A stretch of DNA of 64,000 nt, from positions 25,867 through 89,866 of the forward strand of contig NZ_RQYZ01000007.1 of assembly GCF_003932855.1 (NCBI RefSeq), written 5' to 3'. The stretch comes from Tessaracoccus sp. OH4464_COT-324. Lineage in GTDB: Bacteria > Actinomycetota > Actinomycetes > Propionibacteriales > Propionibacteriaceae. Numbering within the stretch: position 1 is the stretch's first letter; every line of letters begins with the position of its first letter. Positions 18,931-27,631 of this stretch are shown here, one piece after another. Made by a program: the position numbers and the translations under genes. The notes beneath the pieces are model-generated. The model saw only the letters and a program-made list of their open reading frames with translations, made no database searches and had not been told where the DNA came from.

Positions 18931-19506
18931 GTGCGTGAGTTTCATAAGCCTGTTCGTCGCCCCGGCGATTTCCTGGAGTCGCTGGTCGGTGCCGGCGATC
19001 CATCCGAGTCGCTCGCCCATGATTCGGCCGCTGCTTTGCTGCACCGGGTACGCGCGGCCGCTGATCCGCAGTTGGCGGAACGCATCGTCGGGTATGCGGC
19101 CGAGCATGGCGTGGACGACGTGGCGGAGCTTTGGGCTGGCAGGCCGGCTGATTCGCTGCCGGGAGCGCTCTGGCGGGTTTATTCGCTGCGCCACATCGTC
19201 GCGGGCGACGCGGAGCATGCGGGGCTGCTGCACCGGGCCGGGCAGCCGCTGGCCTCCGACGTGGATGCGGCGGTTGCGGGTGCCCCGCACCTGCCCGCTC
19301 CCGACGACGTGGTGCGCGTCGCCGACGAGGTGCTGGCCGGGGCGTTCGTCGGCGACTTCGCTGCCGCACTGGACCGGGCGGCCGCGTTCTGTCGCGTTCA
19401 GGCGGCGGGGGCGGAGTCCTTGGGCGAGCTTTCCGACGGCTACGCGCGCTACGCCGAGGAGCTGGGTCGGGCGGCACAGCTGTGGCGGGCGGGCAAGCTG
19501 AGCTGA
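18931..19506 (+). CDS. Conserved actinobacterial hypothetical protein
   Basis: A 191-residue soluble, alanine-rich, probably all-helical protein. Sequence blocks REFHKPVRRPGDFLESL, DVAELWAGRPADSLPGALWRVY and FVGDFAAALDRAAAFCRV are characteristic of a protein found across actinobacteria. Some annotations give it RNA polymerase-related names without evidence, and I do not adopt those. The GTG start at 18931 follows the ATPase terminator. The function is unknown. Confidence 0.75.
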   Translation: MREFHKPVRRPGDFLESLVGAGDPSESLAHDSAAALLHRVRAAADPQLAERIVGYAAEHGVDDVAELWAGRPADSLPGALWRVYSLRHIVAGDAEHAGLLHRAGQPLASDVDAAVAGAPHLPAPDDVVRVADEVLAGAFVGDFAAALDRAAAFCRVQAAGAESLGELSDGYARYAEELGRAAQLWRAGKLS

Positions 19507-19707
19507 GCTTGGGTCTTCGCCCGGAGGCCAGTAGAGTGGTGTTGCCGGGCCGCGGTAACCCCGGGCTCCAATATTTGCCGCTTCGAGCGGCCTCGCGCCG
19601 AGAGGCGTTCCCCGGTCCGGCCCCTTCATCTTGTCGTTCCTGGACGCATCGTCGGATTGAGCCAGTGCCGCGTTAGTGTTGTCTCCCAAGATTTTCAGGA
19701 GACGCTC
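19507..19707 (+). other. Structured 200-nt leader upstream of the PLP-fold gene
   Basis: This gap contains a possible -10 (TAGAGT near 19532). A run of hairpins follows: GCCGCT-tcg-AGCGGC at 19577-19591, CCTC/GAGG at 19591-19605, and a pyrimidine-rich single-stranded stretch before the ribosome site CAGGAGA. It has no recognisable SAM-I or SAM-IV riboswitch core. It may be a leader RNA or simply GC-rich spacer. Confidence 0.3.
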
Positions 19708-20886
19708 ATGTCGAATTCAAGCCGCTGGACCAGGGCCGTGGGTTCGGGACTGGGCGCGGACACCGGCTGGGAAGCGGCGGCCGCACCCAGCCGTCGACAG
19801 CCCAACCAGTTGTTTGCCCTGCTCAGCCAGGGACCGGAAGACCGCCACTTGCTCGCCGGGGATTCCACATGGGACGCGCTCAACGCCGCGTTAGCGACCT
19901 TGGAGTGCGGGGCCGGCGCCGTCGCGGTGACTTCGGGGCCTGCTGCAGCGACGCTGCTGGTGGAGGCACTGGTGCCGGCTGGTGGGCGCGTGGTCGCATC
20001 CGCCAACAGCCATGGCGGCGCCTGGCGGCTGCTCACCATGTTCGCCGAGCGGAGCCGACTCCGGCTCACGCTGGTGCCGACCCATCGCCCGGAGGCCCTG
20101 GGCGCCGCACTGGCCGAGGAGGCGAGCCTGCTGTGGGTGGAAACGCCGTCGAATCCGCTGCTTCGGGTCACCGATATCGCAGAGGCGGTTCGGCTCGGCC
20201 ACGCGGCGGGGGCGACGGTCGTCGTCGACAATACTTTCTGCACCCCGCTACTGCAGCAGCCGCTGACACTGGGGGCGGACGTGGCGGTGCATTCGACGAC
20301 GAGATTCATCGCCGGGCACTCCGACGTGGTGGGCGGGGCCGCGATTGCGCGCGAGCCGCAGCTGGCCGATGAGCTGGCACGCTGGGCGGGCGCGTTGGGG
20401 ATCGCTGCAGGTTCGTTCGACGCCTACCTCACTGTGCGGGGGCTGAGCACACTTGACGCGCGCCTCAGGGTGCACGCCGAGAACACCCTCGCTGTGGTCG
20501 ACACCCTCGACGGCCATCCCGCAGTAGCGGCGCTGCACTACCCCGGGCTCCCGGACCACCCGGAAAGCGAAGTGGTTCAGCGGCAGATGGCCTCGCCCGG
20601 TTCGATCGTCTCCTTCGAACTGGGCGGCGGACGCGCCGCCGTGGAGCGTTTCCTCGACGGGCTGGAGGTGTTCCAGCTGGCGGGGTCGCTGGGCGGCGCG
20701 GAGTCGTCGGTATGTCATCCCGCGACGATGACGCACGCCGCGCTGGCCCCTGGCGCGCGCCATGCCGCAGGCATCACCGAGGGCCTGCTGCAGTTGAGCG
20801 TGGGGTTGGAGGCCCGCGGAGACATCGTCGAGGCGCTTTCGTCCGCCACGGAGCGGGCGCTCGGTGTGGGTCACTGCGCGGGGTAG
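19708..20886 (+). CDS. Cys/Met-metabolism PLP-fold protein lacking the Schiff-base lysine
   Basis: The 392-residue protein is homologous to cystathionine gamma-synthase/MetB-type enzymes: TSGPAAATLLVEAL, WVETPSNPLLRVTDI, VVVDNTFCTPLLQQPLTLGADVAVHS in part, GHSDVVGG, and SLGGAESSVCHPATMTH. In this family the PLP lysine occupies HSxTKYxxGHSD. Here the residue is Arg199 (HSTTRFIAGHSD, codon AGA at 20302-20304). The N-terminal Tyr-Ser-Arg phosphate-binding motif with NPT is also absent, replaced by EDRHLLAGDSTWDAL. It therefore cannot form the usual internal aldimine and may be a pseudoenzyme or a decaying gene. ATG at 19708 follows CAGGAGA. An earlier in-frame start has no ribosome site. Confidence 0.75.
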   Translation: MSNSSRWTRAVGSGLGADTGWEAAAAPSRRQPNQLFALLSQGPEDRHLLAGDSTWDALNAALATLECGAGAVAVTSGPAAATLLVEALVPAGGRVVASANSHGGAWRLLTMFAERSRLRLTLVPTHRPEALGAALAEEASLLWVETPSNPLLRVTDIAEAVRLGHAAGATVVVDNTFCTPLLQQPLTLGADVAVHSTTRFIAGHSDVVGGAAIAREPQLADELARWAGALGIAAGSFDAYLTVRGLSTLDARLRVHAENTLAVVDTLDGHPAVAALHYPGLPDHPESEVVQRQMASPGSIVSFELGGGRAAVERFLDGLEVFQLAGSLGGAESSVCHPATMTHAALAPGARHAAGITEGLLQLSVGLEARGDIVEALSSATERALGVGHCAG

Positions 20887-20896
20887 GCTGGCTGGC

Positions 20897-22270
20897 ATGC
20901 CCAGGTTTCTCGCTGCCAAGCCCGACGCCAACCTGCTTCGACTGCCTTGGCAGCTGCCGCTTTCCGACTGGCCAACCGACCTGCTTGTCGCCCTGCCGCG
21001 CGGCATTTCGCGCCACGTAGTGCGCTTCATCCAGGTGGGCCAGGACATCGTCGCGGCCAAAGAGGTGATTGAGGATTCGGCCGTCGGGGAGTACCGGCTG
21101 CTCACCGAGCTTCGCCGCCTGCGGGTGCCTGCGGTGGAGCCGATCGGGGTGGTGTTGGGGCGCACCGACGCTGCGGGAAACCCGTTGGATCCGATCCTGC
21201 TAACGAAGCATCTGCCGTTCTCGCTGCCGTACCGGACGCTGTTTCATCGCGGAATCAAACACGAGACGGTGCAGCGGCTGCTGGACGCGATGGTGGTGTT
21301 GCTGGCGCGCCTGCACCTCACCGGCTTCTACTGGGGCGACGTTTCGCTGTCGAACATCTTGTTCCGCCGGGACGCGGGCGAGTTCGCCGCCTACTTGGTG
21401 GATGCCGAGACGGGCGAAGTGCACCCTCGCCTGACGGACGGGCAGCGAATGCACGATCTCGACATCGCCAACACCAACCTGTTCGGCGAGTTCCTCGATC
21501 TGGAGGCTGGCGGACTGTTGGACCAGTCGTTGGAACCCAGCTGGCTCGTGAGCACCATCGTCGAGCGCTATCACCAGCTGTGGAACGAACTGACCGCAGT
21601 TGAGGAGTTCGACGAGTCCGAGCTCTACCGGCTTGAGGGGCGTGTGCGACGGCTCAATCGCCTTGGGTTCGACGTCGCAGAGATCGACGTCTCGACGTCG
21701 GCGGATGGCAAGAAGGTGCGCATGCAGCCGAAGGTGGTGGATGCGGGACATCACACGAGACGGCTGATGCGGCTGTGCGGGATCGATGCCGAGGAGCATC
21801 AAGCCAGGCGCCTGCTGAACGACATGGACACATATCGGGCCAGCCTGCCCTACGAGGTACCGGAGTCGGTGGCCGCGCATAAGTGGCTGACGGAGGTGTT
21901 CGAGCCCGCCGTCTACGCCATCCCGCCGGATCTGACCGGCAAGCGCGACCCGGCCCAGTTCTTCCACGAAATGCTCGACTACCGCTGGTATCAGTCGCAG
22001 CGCGAGAATCGCTCGGTTCCCACCGAGGAAGCGGTGCAGGGTTACATCAATGACGTGTTACGCAGCCTGCCCGACGAGCACCTGAGCGCGTTTGAACCGC
22101 TGAGCGAGCGGGAACTCGTGAACAAGTACGATCCGTCGCAGGGTTTCGTGGACGACGAGGAGGAGCCACCCTACGACCCGTGGGAGGACGCGGCGAACGA
22201 CCCCGACGTGCCAGTGCTGGCTTCTTTCGACATCGAGGCGCTCCGCGCCAGGGCCCGCGAGCAGGGTTAG
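20897..22270 (+). CDS. DUF4032 domain-containing protein with kinase-like fold
   Basis: A 457-residue protein. Residues 25-260 resemble a lipopolysaccharide-kinase/protein-kinase-like core: VRFIQVGQDIVAAKEVIED with a candidate ATP-binding Lys, then the catalytic-loop-like LTGFYWGDVSLSNILF and the metal-binding-like VDAETGE. The C-terminal part (from about 255) is DUF4032, ending in an acidic, disordered tail. The DUF4032 family is actinobacterial and functionally unassigned. ATG at 20897, 10 bp after the PLP-fold gene, is chosen because MPRFLAAKPDANLLRLPW begins the homology. Confidence 0.85.
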   Translation: MPRFLAAKPDANLLRLPWQLPLSDWPTDLLVALPRGISRHVVRFIQVGQDIVAAKEVIEDSAVGEYRLLTELRRLRVPAVEPIGVVLGRTDAAGNPLDPILLTKHLPFSLPYRTLFHRGIKHETVQRLLDAMVVLLARLHLTGFYWGDVSLSNILFRRDAGEFAAYLVDAETGEVHPRLTDGQRMHDLDIANTNLFGEFLDLEAGGLLDQSLEPSWLVSTIVERYHQLWNELTAVEEFDESELYRLEGRVRRLNRLGFDVAEIDVSTSADGKKVRMQPKVVDAGHHTRRLMRLCGIDAEEHQARRLLNDMDTYRASLPYEVPESVAAHKWLTEVFEPAVYAIPPDLTGKRDPAQFFHEMLDYRWYQSQRENRSVPTEEAVQGYINDVLRSLPDEHLSAFEPLSERELVNKYDPSQGFVDDEEEPPYDPWEDAANDPDVPVLASFDIEALRARAREQG

Positions 22271-22469
22271 GGCCCGTCGGAGACTAATGCCAGGCTGCGA
22301 CGAGGCGAGCCTTGGCTGTTTCAGACCGTTGACCGGAATACCAGACCGCCTGAATGACCCTTTCCTGGCCTAACCTTGTCTCGGGATCTCGTTGGATTTT
22401 GTCTGCGCTGAGGCGAACCTCCGACACATTCGCGGCGAGCCCATCAGGCCTTATCGAAAGGGATTTTTC

Positions 22470-23555
22470 ATGGATGTGAGCCGCAGGAGAACATTACTCG
22501 GCGCGGTCAGCCTGAGTTTCTTGACTGCTTGTTCTTTGGGTGACGAGTCGGCTTCTCCCCCGCCGCACGGTTCCTCGTGCTCGGTGGCTGAGCCGCCGAG
22601 GTGTGTCTCGTTGGAAACCCACGACTTCTCCGCCCCTTACGAGTGCGGCGCGCAGCACTCCGACCAGGACAGGACCCCTCCCACCTGGTACGGGCACCAA
22701 CTACTCCTCGGCGACGGGGTGCTCACCGCCTACTACCGAAACGCCATAGTCGAGTGGGATCTCACCACCAGAAAACCCACCCGGCTCCTCGGAGCAGCAC
22801 ATACCGCGCCCGGAGCCTTCACCCGCACCCCCAGCCACACCGTCGCGGCAACAACCGACGGCAGGCTCGCCGTGCACGACCAAAACGGCTGCCTCACCGG
22901 ATACCTCACCGGCCACCCCGTATCGCCTCACAAGACCGGGACCGAATCGCTCTGCGCGCTCCCCGACGGCCGGGTCGCCTCGACCGGCCAGGACGGCTGG
23001 GTGTGCGTCTGGGATGTCGCGAACCTGAGGCCCACAGGCCGGCTACAGCTCCCGGTGGGCGGCCCCTCCAGCGGTTTGCACTGGAGCGCCACCCGGCACC
23101 AACTCGTCGTGACCGCAACCCAAGGGCGAGACATCTTCTTCCTGGATCCCGACCCGCTTGTCGTGCATTCCGCGCACAGCGGTTTGCCCTTCATCAACGA
23201 GGCTTGGCTTCCTCTGCCCGACGGGCAGTTTGCGGCCTGCGGGAGTGGAAATGGCATCGACGGGCTGCTGCTACTGGACAGCAATCTGGATTTTCACCGC
23301 GTCACTTTCGCGAATTATGATCGCCTGCGCGCAGCAGAATCGGGCGCGTTCGCTCTGACCAGCAAGGACGCCACCCTATTGTTTGACGGCGATGTGGTGC
23401 GCGAACCGCCTACCCGCGAGCTGCAAAACGATCCACCCGATTTCGCCCTGGCGCCCGACGGCGGCACCGCTTACGTGCTCAGGCGCACCGAGCCCATCCT
23501 GGAAGTAGATCTGAGCACAGGCGAAACCCATGAATTCGCCACGCCTGGGGAGTAG
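22470..23555 (+). CDS. Beta-propeller lipoprotein A
   Basis: A 361-residue predicted lipoprotein. Residues 1-21 are a lipoprotein signal with Arg-rich start (SRRRTLL, Tat-like) and lipobox LTAC (Cys21). The mature part has repeated WD40/PQQ-like blades: AIVEWDLTTRKPTRLLG, RLAVHDQNGCLTGYL, WVCVWDVANLRPTGRL and PILEVDLSTGETHEF. It is a tandem paralogue of the next gene and shares a 180-bp block with it at about 94% identity (22721-22900). A ligand or partner is unknown. The ATG at 22470 has AAAGGGA upstream. Confidence 0.8.
   Translation: MDVSRRRTLLGAVSLSFLTACSLGDESASPPPHGSSCSVAEPPRCVSLETHDFSAPYECGAQHSDQDRTPPTWYGHQLLLGDGVLTAYYRNAIVEWDLTTRKPTRLLGAAHTAPGAFTRTPSHTVAATTDGRLAVHDQNGCLTGYLTGHPVSPHKTGTESLCALPDGRVASTGQDGWVCVWDVANLRPTGRLQLPVGGPSSGLHWSATRHQLVVTATQGRDIFFLDPDPLVVHSAHSGLPFINEAWLPLPDGQFAACGSGNGIDGLLLLDSNLDFHRVTFANYDRLRAAESGAFALTSKDATLLFDGDVVREPPTRELQNDPPDFALAPDGGTAYVLRRTEPILEVDLSTGETHEFATPGE
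22721..22900 (+). repeat. Near-identical 180-bp block, copy 1
   Basis: Aligned without gaps to 23877-24056, this block differs at 11 of 180 positions by my count and includes two runs of roughly 50 identical bases. The rest of the two lipoprotein genes is much more diverged. It encodes one propeller blade. Confidence 0.85.
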
Positions 23556-23622
23556 CCCTTCCCAGGAGGCCAAGCGATGGCACCCTGAACCGTAACAGCC
23601 GCACAACCCTTTAGGAAAAGAC

Positions 23623-24711
23623 ATGAGAATCAACCGCAGAAGCACTTTACTAGGAGCGCTTGGATTGGCTACTTTGACAGCTTGCTCCCCCGAGGAAGCC
23701 CCGCCGCCCCGTGCTCCCTTGCCGAGTTCCTGTGTGCCTTCCGATCCTCCGAACTGCGTATCGCTGGAGACTCACGACTTCTCCGCCATTTATCTCTGCT
23801 CCAGCCCCCGCAGCGACGAAGACTACGTATTTCCGTCCAGGGATTACGGCTTCGAGCTGATCCTCGGCGACGGAGTGCTCTCCGCCTACTACCGAAACGC
23901 GATAGTCGAGTGGGATCTCACCACCAGAAAACCCACCCGGCTCCTCGGAGCGGCACGCACCACAATCGGAGCCTTCACCCGCACCCCCAGCCACACCGTC
24001 GCGGCAACAACCGACGACAGGATCGCCGTGCACGACCAAAACGGCTGCCTCACCGGCTATCTCGCCAGCGCACCGAACAGCACCCACCGCACCCGGTCTG
24101 ACTACCTCTGTGCGCTCCCCGAGGGCCGCGTGGCCGGTCTCGACAACTACGGCCGGGTCTGCGTCTGGGACACCGCCAGTCTGCGGTTGATTGACCAGGT
24201 GCGCCTCCCCCTGTCGAACTGGCCATCCTCACTTGCTTGGGACGCAGCAAACCGGAGGCTGGTGCTGAGCCAAAATCGTGGCCAACAGGTCGTCTTCCTC
24301 GATCCCGACTCGCTCAGCACCTACACCATCAGAGGCGACCTCCCGACGGTCCTGGAGCCGTGGGCCCCGATGCCGGACGGGACGCTAGCGGCCTGCGGAG
24401 ATGGGTCCGGCAAAGAAGGGGTTTGGCTGCTGCGGGACAACCAGCAGCCAAACCGCATCACCGAGACCTACTACAAGCGCCTTCGGGTGGCCAGCAGCGG
24501 ACAGCTGCTCGCCATCAGAGACTCCCACTTCGCGATCATTGACCGCCAAAACATCTGGGAATCGACCGCCGAAGCCTTCGGCCAAGAATGGGTCAACTTC
24601 GCCTTTGCCCCCGACGGCGACACCGCCTACCTGCTCAGATACACCGATCCCATCCTGGAGGTGAGCCTCAAGACCGGGGAAGCCCGCGAGTTCGCGGTTC
24701 CCGGCGAGTAG
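23623..24711 (+). CDS. Beta-propeller lipoprotein B (paralogue of A)
   Basis: A 362-residue predicted lipoprotein with signal MRINRRSTLLGALGLATLTA and lipobox Cys21. It has the same blade pattern as its neighbour: AIVEWDLTTRKPTRLLG, RIAVHDQNGCLTGYLAS, RVCVWDTASLRLIDQV and PILEVSLKTGEAREF. A Cys pair near residues 37 and 46 (SSCVPSDPPNCVSLETHDFSA in part) is conserved between the two copies and may form a disulfide. It lies 67 bp after copy A with its own ribosome site, and its stop is only 2 bp from the convergent beta-CASP gene. No terminator is seen. Confidence 0.8.
   Translation: MRINRRSTLLGALGLATLTACSPEEAPPPRAPLPSSCVPSDPPNCVSLETHDFSAIYLCSSPRSDEDYVFPSRDYGFELILGDGVLSAYYRNAIVEWDLTTRKPTRLLGAARTTIGAFTRTPSHTVAATTDDRIAVHDQNGCLTGYLASAPNSTHRTRSDYLCALPEGRVAGLDNYGRVCVWDTASLRLIDQVRLPLSNWPSSLAWDAANRRLVLSQNRGQQVVFLDPDSLSTYTIRGDLPTVLEPWAPMPDGTLAACGDGSGKEGVWLLRDNQQPNRITETYYKRLRVASSGQLLAIRDSHFAIIDRQNIWESTAEAFGQEWVNFAFAPDGDTAYLLRYTDPILEVSLKTGEAREFAVPGE
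23877..24056 (+). repeat. Near-identical 180-bp block, copy 2
   Basis: Partner of 22721-22900, with equal length and about 94% identity. The sharp fall in similarity on both sides suggests gene conversion or strong constraint on one blade. Confidence 0.85.
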
Positions 24712-24713
24712 CC

Positions 24714-26102
24714 CTACGACCGTTCGCTGAGCAGTACCTTCTCCCCGAGCTTCGGCACCACCACGTCGAGCCCGAGTTCGGTCTCCGTGCGCAACTCCAG
24801 CGCGGCCGCCGCGTGCGGCTCCCCGTGGGTGAGGAACACCACCTCGGGGCGCGGGCGGAGTGCGCCCAGCCAGCCCAGCAGCTCCGACGAGTCCGCGTGC
24901 GCCGAGAAGCCGCGATCCTGCGCGATCTCCGCCCGCACCGGCACATACCGGCCACGAATCTTCAGGTGCCGGGCGCCGTCGAGGAGTCGTCGGCCCCTGG
25001 TTCCGGTGGCCTGGTAGCCGCAGATCAGGATGGTGTTACGCTCCTCAGGCAGCAGCCGCTCCAGGTAGGCCAGCACCCGCCCACCTTCCAACATGCCCGA
25101 CGAGCTGACGACGATGCGGGGCTCGTTGGAATGCAGCGCCTTGTGGGATTCGCGGCTGCCGCGGGCCTCGACGAAGTTCTTCAGGTTGGTGAAGTCGCTG
25201 ATGGCCAGGTCGGAACGGAACTCCTCCGGCATCGCGCGGTACACGTCGAGGGCCCGCATGCTCATCGGCCCGTCAACGACGACGGGCACGTCCGGGATGC
25301 GCCCGTCGCGCTGCATGCGGCCCAGCTCATACATCACCTGTTGGGTGCGGTCGATGGCGAACGCGGGGATCAGCACGGTCCCGTCGCGCGCGATCGTTCG
25401 GTTGATGGCCTCCGCCAGCGGCTCGTGCGGCACCGCTGGCTCCTCATGCTCTCGGTCGCCGTAGGTGGATTCGCACACCACCCACTGCGCCCCTTCGGGT
25501 GTCTCGCGGGGCCTGAGCAGCGTCGGGTTGTCGCGGCCGAGGTCGCCGGAGAACAGCACGCTGGTCTCGCCGATATCGATCCGCACCGATGCTGAGCCGA
25601 CGATGTGTCCGGCCCGCGTCCACCTCGCCCAGGCCACGCCGTCGAGGTCGAGGTTGGTGTCGTAGTCCACCCATCTGAGCAGCCGGATGGCCTGCTCGGC
25701 GTCCTGCGTGGTGTAGAGCGGTCGGGGGTCCACGTGTTTCGAGTAGCCGCCACGGATCGCGTCCTCGGTGGCCTTCTCCTGGAGGTAGGCGGAGTCGCGC
25801 AGCACGATCTCCGTGAGCCGGGCGGTGCCCTCGGTGCACCAGATCGGCCCGCTGTAGCCCTGCGCCACCAGCACCGGCAGGTAGGCGACGTGGTCGGCGT
25901 GCGCGTGCGTCAGGACGATGGAGTTGATCGTGTCTGCGGGGAACTGCTCCCAGTTCAGCAGCCTGAGTTGCTTCTCGCCTTGGTAGAGGCCCGCGTCGAC
26001 GAGGAGCCGGTACTCTCCTTGCTCCAGCAGGTATTTGGAGCCGGTGACGGTGCCGGCCGCGCCCAAGAACTGCAGGGTCACTGGTTCGTTGCTCATACCC
26101 AT
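24714..26102 (-). CDS. Beta-CASP metallo-beta-lactamase fold ribonuclease-like protein
   Basis: A 462-residue MBL-fold hydrolase with a beta-CASP insert. The metal motif is LTHAHADH (HxHxDH), with later ligands in RAGHIVGSASV and FSGDLGRD. The beta-CASP region has VCESTYGDREH and SSSGMLEGGRVLAYLERLL, and the terminal histidine motif is DRGFSAHADSSELLGWL. Proteins of this type are RNA nucleases related to CPSF-73/TTHA0252. Start ATG at 26102, or the second ATG six bases on. It is divergent from cysS. Confidence 0.92.
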   Translation of the reverse strand: MGMSNEPVTLQFLGAAGTVTGSKYLLEQGEYRLLVDAGLYQGEKQLRLLNWEQFPADTINSIVLTHAHADHVAYLPVLVAQGYSGPIWCTEGTARLTEIVLRDSAYLQEKATEDAIRGGYSKHVDPRPLYTTQDAEQAIRLLRWVDYDTNLDLDGVAWARWTRAGHIVGSASVRIDIGETSVLFSGDLGRDNPTLLRPRETPEGAQWVVCESTYGDREHEEPAVPHEPLAEAINRTIARDGTVLIPAFAIDRTQQVMYELGRMQRDGRIPDVPVVVDGPMSMRALDVYRAMPEEFRSDLAISDFTNLKNFVEARGSRESHKALHSNEPRIVVSSSGMLEGGRVLAYLERLLPEERNTILICGYQATGTRGRRLLDGARHLKIRGRYVPVRAEIAQDRGFSAHADSSELLGWLGALRPRPEVVFLTHGEPHAAAALELRTETELGLDVVVPKLGEKVLLSERS

Positions 26103-26203
26103 GAATGTGCCCCAAATTCGTGCCGTTCGGGCGCAAACCCGCCAAACCGGGCGCGACAGCGTCGATTGAACGCCTCCGGCGCGGCCCCAAGTAGACTGGG
26201 CGG

Positions 26204-27631
26204 GTGACGTTTCAACTCTACGACTCCGCGACCCGCACGAAGTGCGAGCTGCGCCCGCTGGTCGCCGACGAGGTATCGATCTACCACTGCGGGCTGACGG
26301 TGCAGTCGTCGCCGCATTTGGGGCACATCCGCAAGGAGGTGGTGTTCGATGTGCTGCGCCGCTGGCTGATGCATGAGGGCTACCGGGTGCGGATCGTCGC
26401 GAACGTCACCGATATCGACGACAAGATCCTCGCCAAGTCCGCTGAGCGCGGAGTCGACTGGTTCGAGCACGCCTACGAGTTTGAACGCGAGCTGCACGAC
26501 GCCTACGCGAGTCTCGGCTGCCTGCCTCCCAGCTACGAGCCGCGCGCCACGGGGCACATCCCGGAGATGGTGGAGCTGATCCAGCAGATCATCGACGCCG
26601 GCCACGCCTACGTCGCCCCGGACGGCTCGGGCGACGTGTACTTCGATGTATGTTCCTGGCCGAGCTACGGCGAGCTGTCGGGGCAGCGGGTGGCCGACAT
26701 GGAGCCGGCGCAGGACGCGGACCCGCGCGGCAAGCGCGACCCGCGTGACTTCGCGTTGTGGAAGGGGCACAAGGACGAGCCGGAAACCGCCTCCTGGCCC
26801 GCGCCGTGGGGGCGTGGCCGGCCGGGTTGGCACATCGAGTGCTCGGCGATGGCGGGCAAGTATCTCGGGCCCGCGTTCGACATCCACGGCGGCGGCATCG
26901 ACCTGCGTTTCCCGCATCACGAGAACGAATTGGCCCAGTCGCGCGCCGCCGGGCGGCCCTTCGCCACCCACTGGATGCACAACGCCTGGGTGACGATGTC
27001 CGGCGAGAAAATGTCCAAATCGCTGGGCAACACCGCCCTGGTGCGCGAGGTCACCAAACAGTTCGATCCGCGCGCGGTGCGCTACTTCCTGCTGGCGCCG
27101 CACTACCGCTCCACCATCGAGTTCTCCCCCGCCGACGATGCCACCCGGGGCTCGCTCGCGGAGGCCGAGAAGGCGATCGAGCGCATCGATTCCTTCCTGG
27201 AGCGGGCGGGTGCTCGCCCCGTCGAGGAGCCCGACGGGGCGAGCCAGTTGCCGCAGTACCGCGCCTTCGTCGACGCGATGAACGACGACTTGGGCACCCC
27301 GCAGGCCGTGGCGGCCCTGTTCGACGCGATCCGTGCGGGCAACCAGGCCCTGACCGCGAGCGACCATGCCGCGGCGGGCCGCTACCACTGGGCGGTGGGC
27401 GCGATGCTGGACGTATTCGGGCTGCACCCCGACGCCCCCGAGTGGGGCGCGCAGGCACAAAACGATCTCACCCCCGTCGTGGACAAGCTCGTCGCCACCC
27501 TGCTGGCGCAGCGGGCCCACGCCCGGGCGGCCAAGGACTGGGCGACGGCCGACGCGATCCGCGACACGCTCGCCGAAGCCGGTCTCACCATCACCGACAC
27601 CCCTGACGGGGCGAAATGGAGCGTGAACTAG
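26204..27631 (+). CDS. cysS: Cysteinyl-tRNA synthetase
   Basis: A class I synthetase of 475 residues charging tRNA-Cys. The HIGH motif appears as HLGH (38-41) and KMSKS at 269-273. Zinc ligands are Cys29 (YHCG), the Cys of GWHIECSAM and the His of [25 protein letters not shown] in part is the specificity block. It starts with GTG at 26204. The stop codon directly abuts the ATG of rlmB, the usual actinobacterial cysS-rlmB operon. Confidence 0.97.
   Translation: MTFQLYDSATRTKCELRPLVADEVSIYHCGLTVQSSPHLGHIRKEVVFDVLRRWLMHEGYRVRIVANVTDIDDKILAKSAERGVDWFEHAYEFERELHDAYASLGCLPPSYEPRATGHIPEMVELIQQIIDAGHAYVAPDGSGDVYFDVCSWPSYGELSGQRVADMEPAQDADPRGKRDPRDFALWKGHKDEPETASWPAPWGRGRPGWHIECSAMAGKYLGPAFDIHGGGIDLRFPHHENELAQSRAAGRPFATHWMHNAWVTMSGEKMSKSLGNTALVREVTKQFDPRAVRYFLLAPHYRSTIEFSPADDATRGSLAEAEKAIERIDSFLERAGARPVEEPDGASQLPQYRAFVDAMNDDLGTPQAVAALFDAIRAGNQALTASDHAAAGRYHWAVGAMLDVFGLHPDAPEWGAQAQNDLTPVVDKLVATLLAQRAHARAAKDWATADAIRDTLAEAGLTITDTPDGAKWSVN

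Noticed and set aside
19507..19707. SAM riboswitch before the cystathionine synthase-like gene
   Set aside because: The conserved SAM-I core and SAM-IV pairing elements could not be found.
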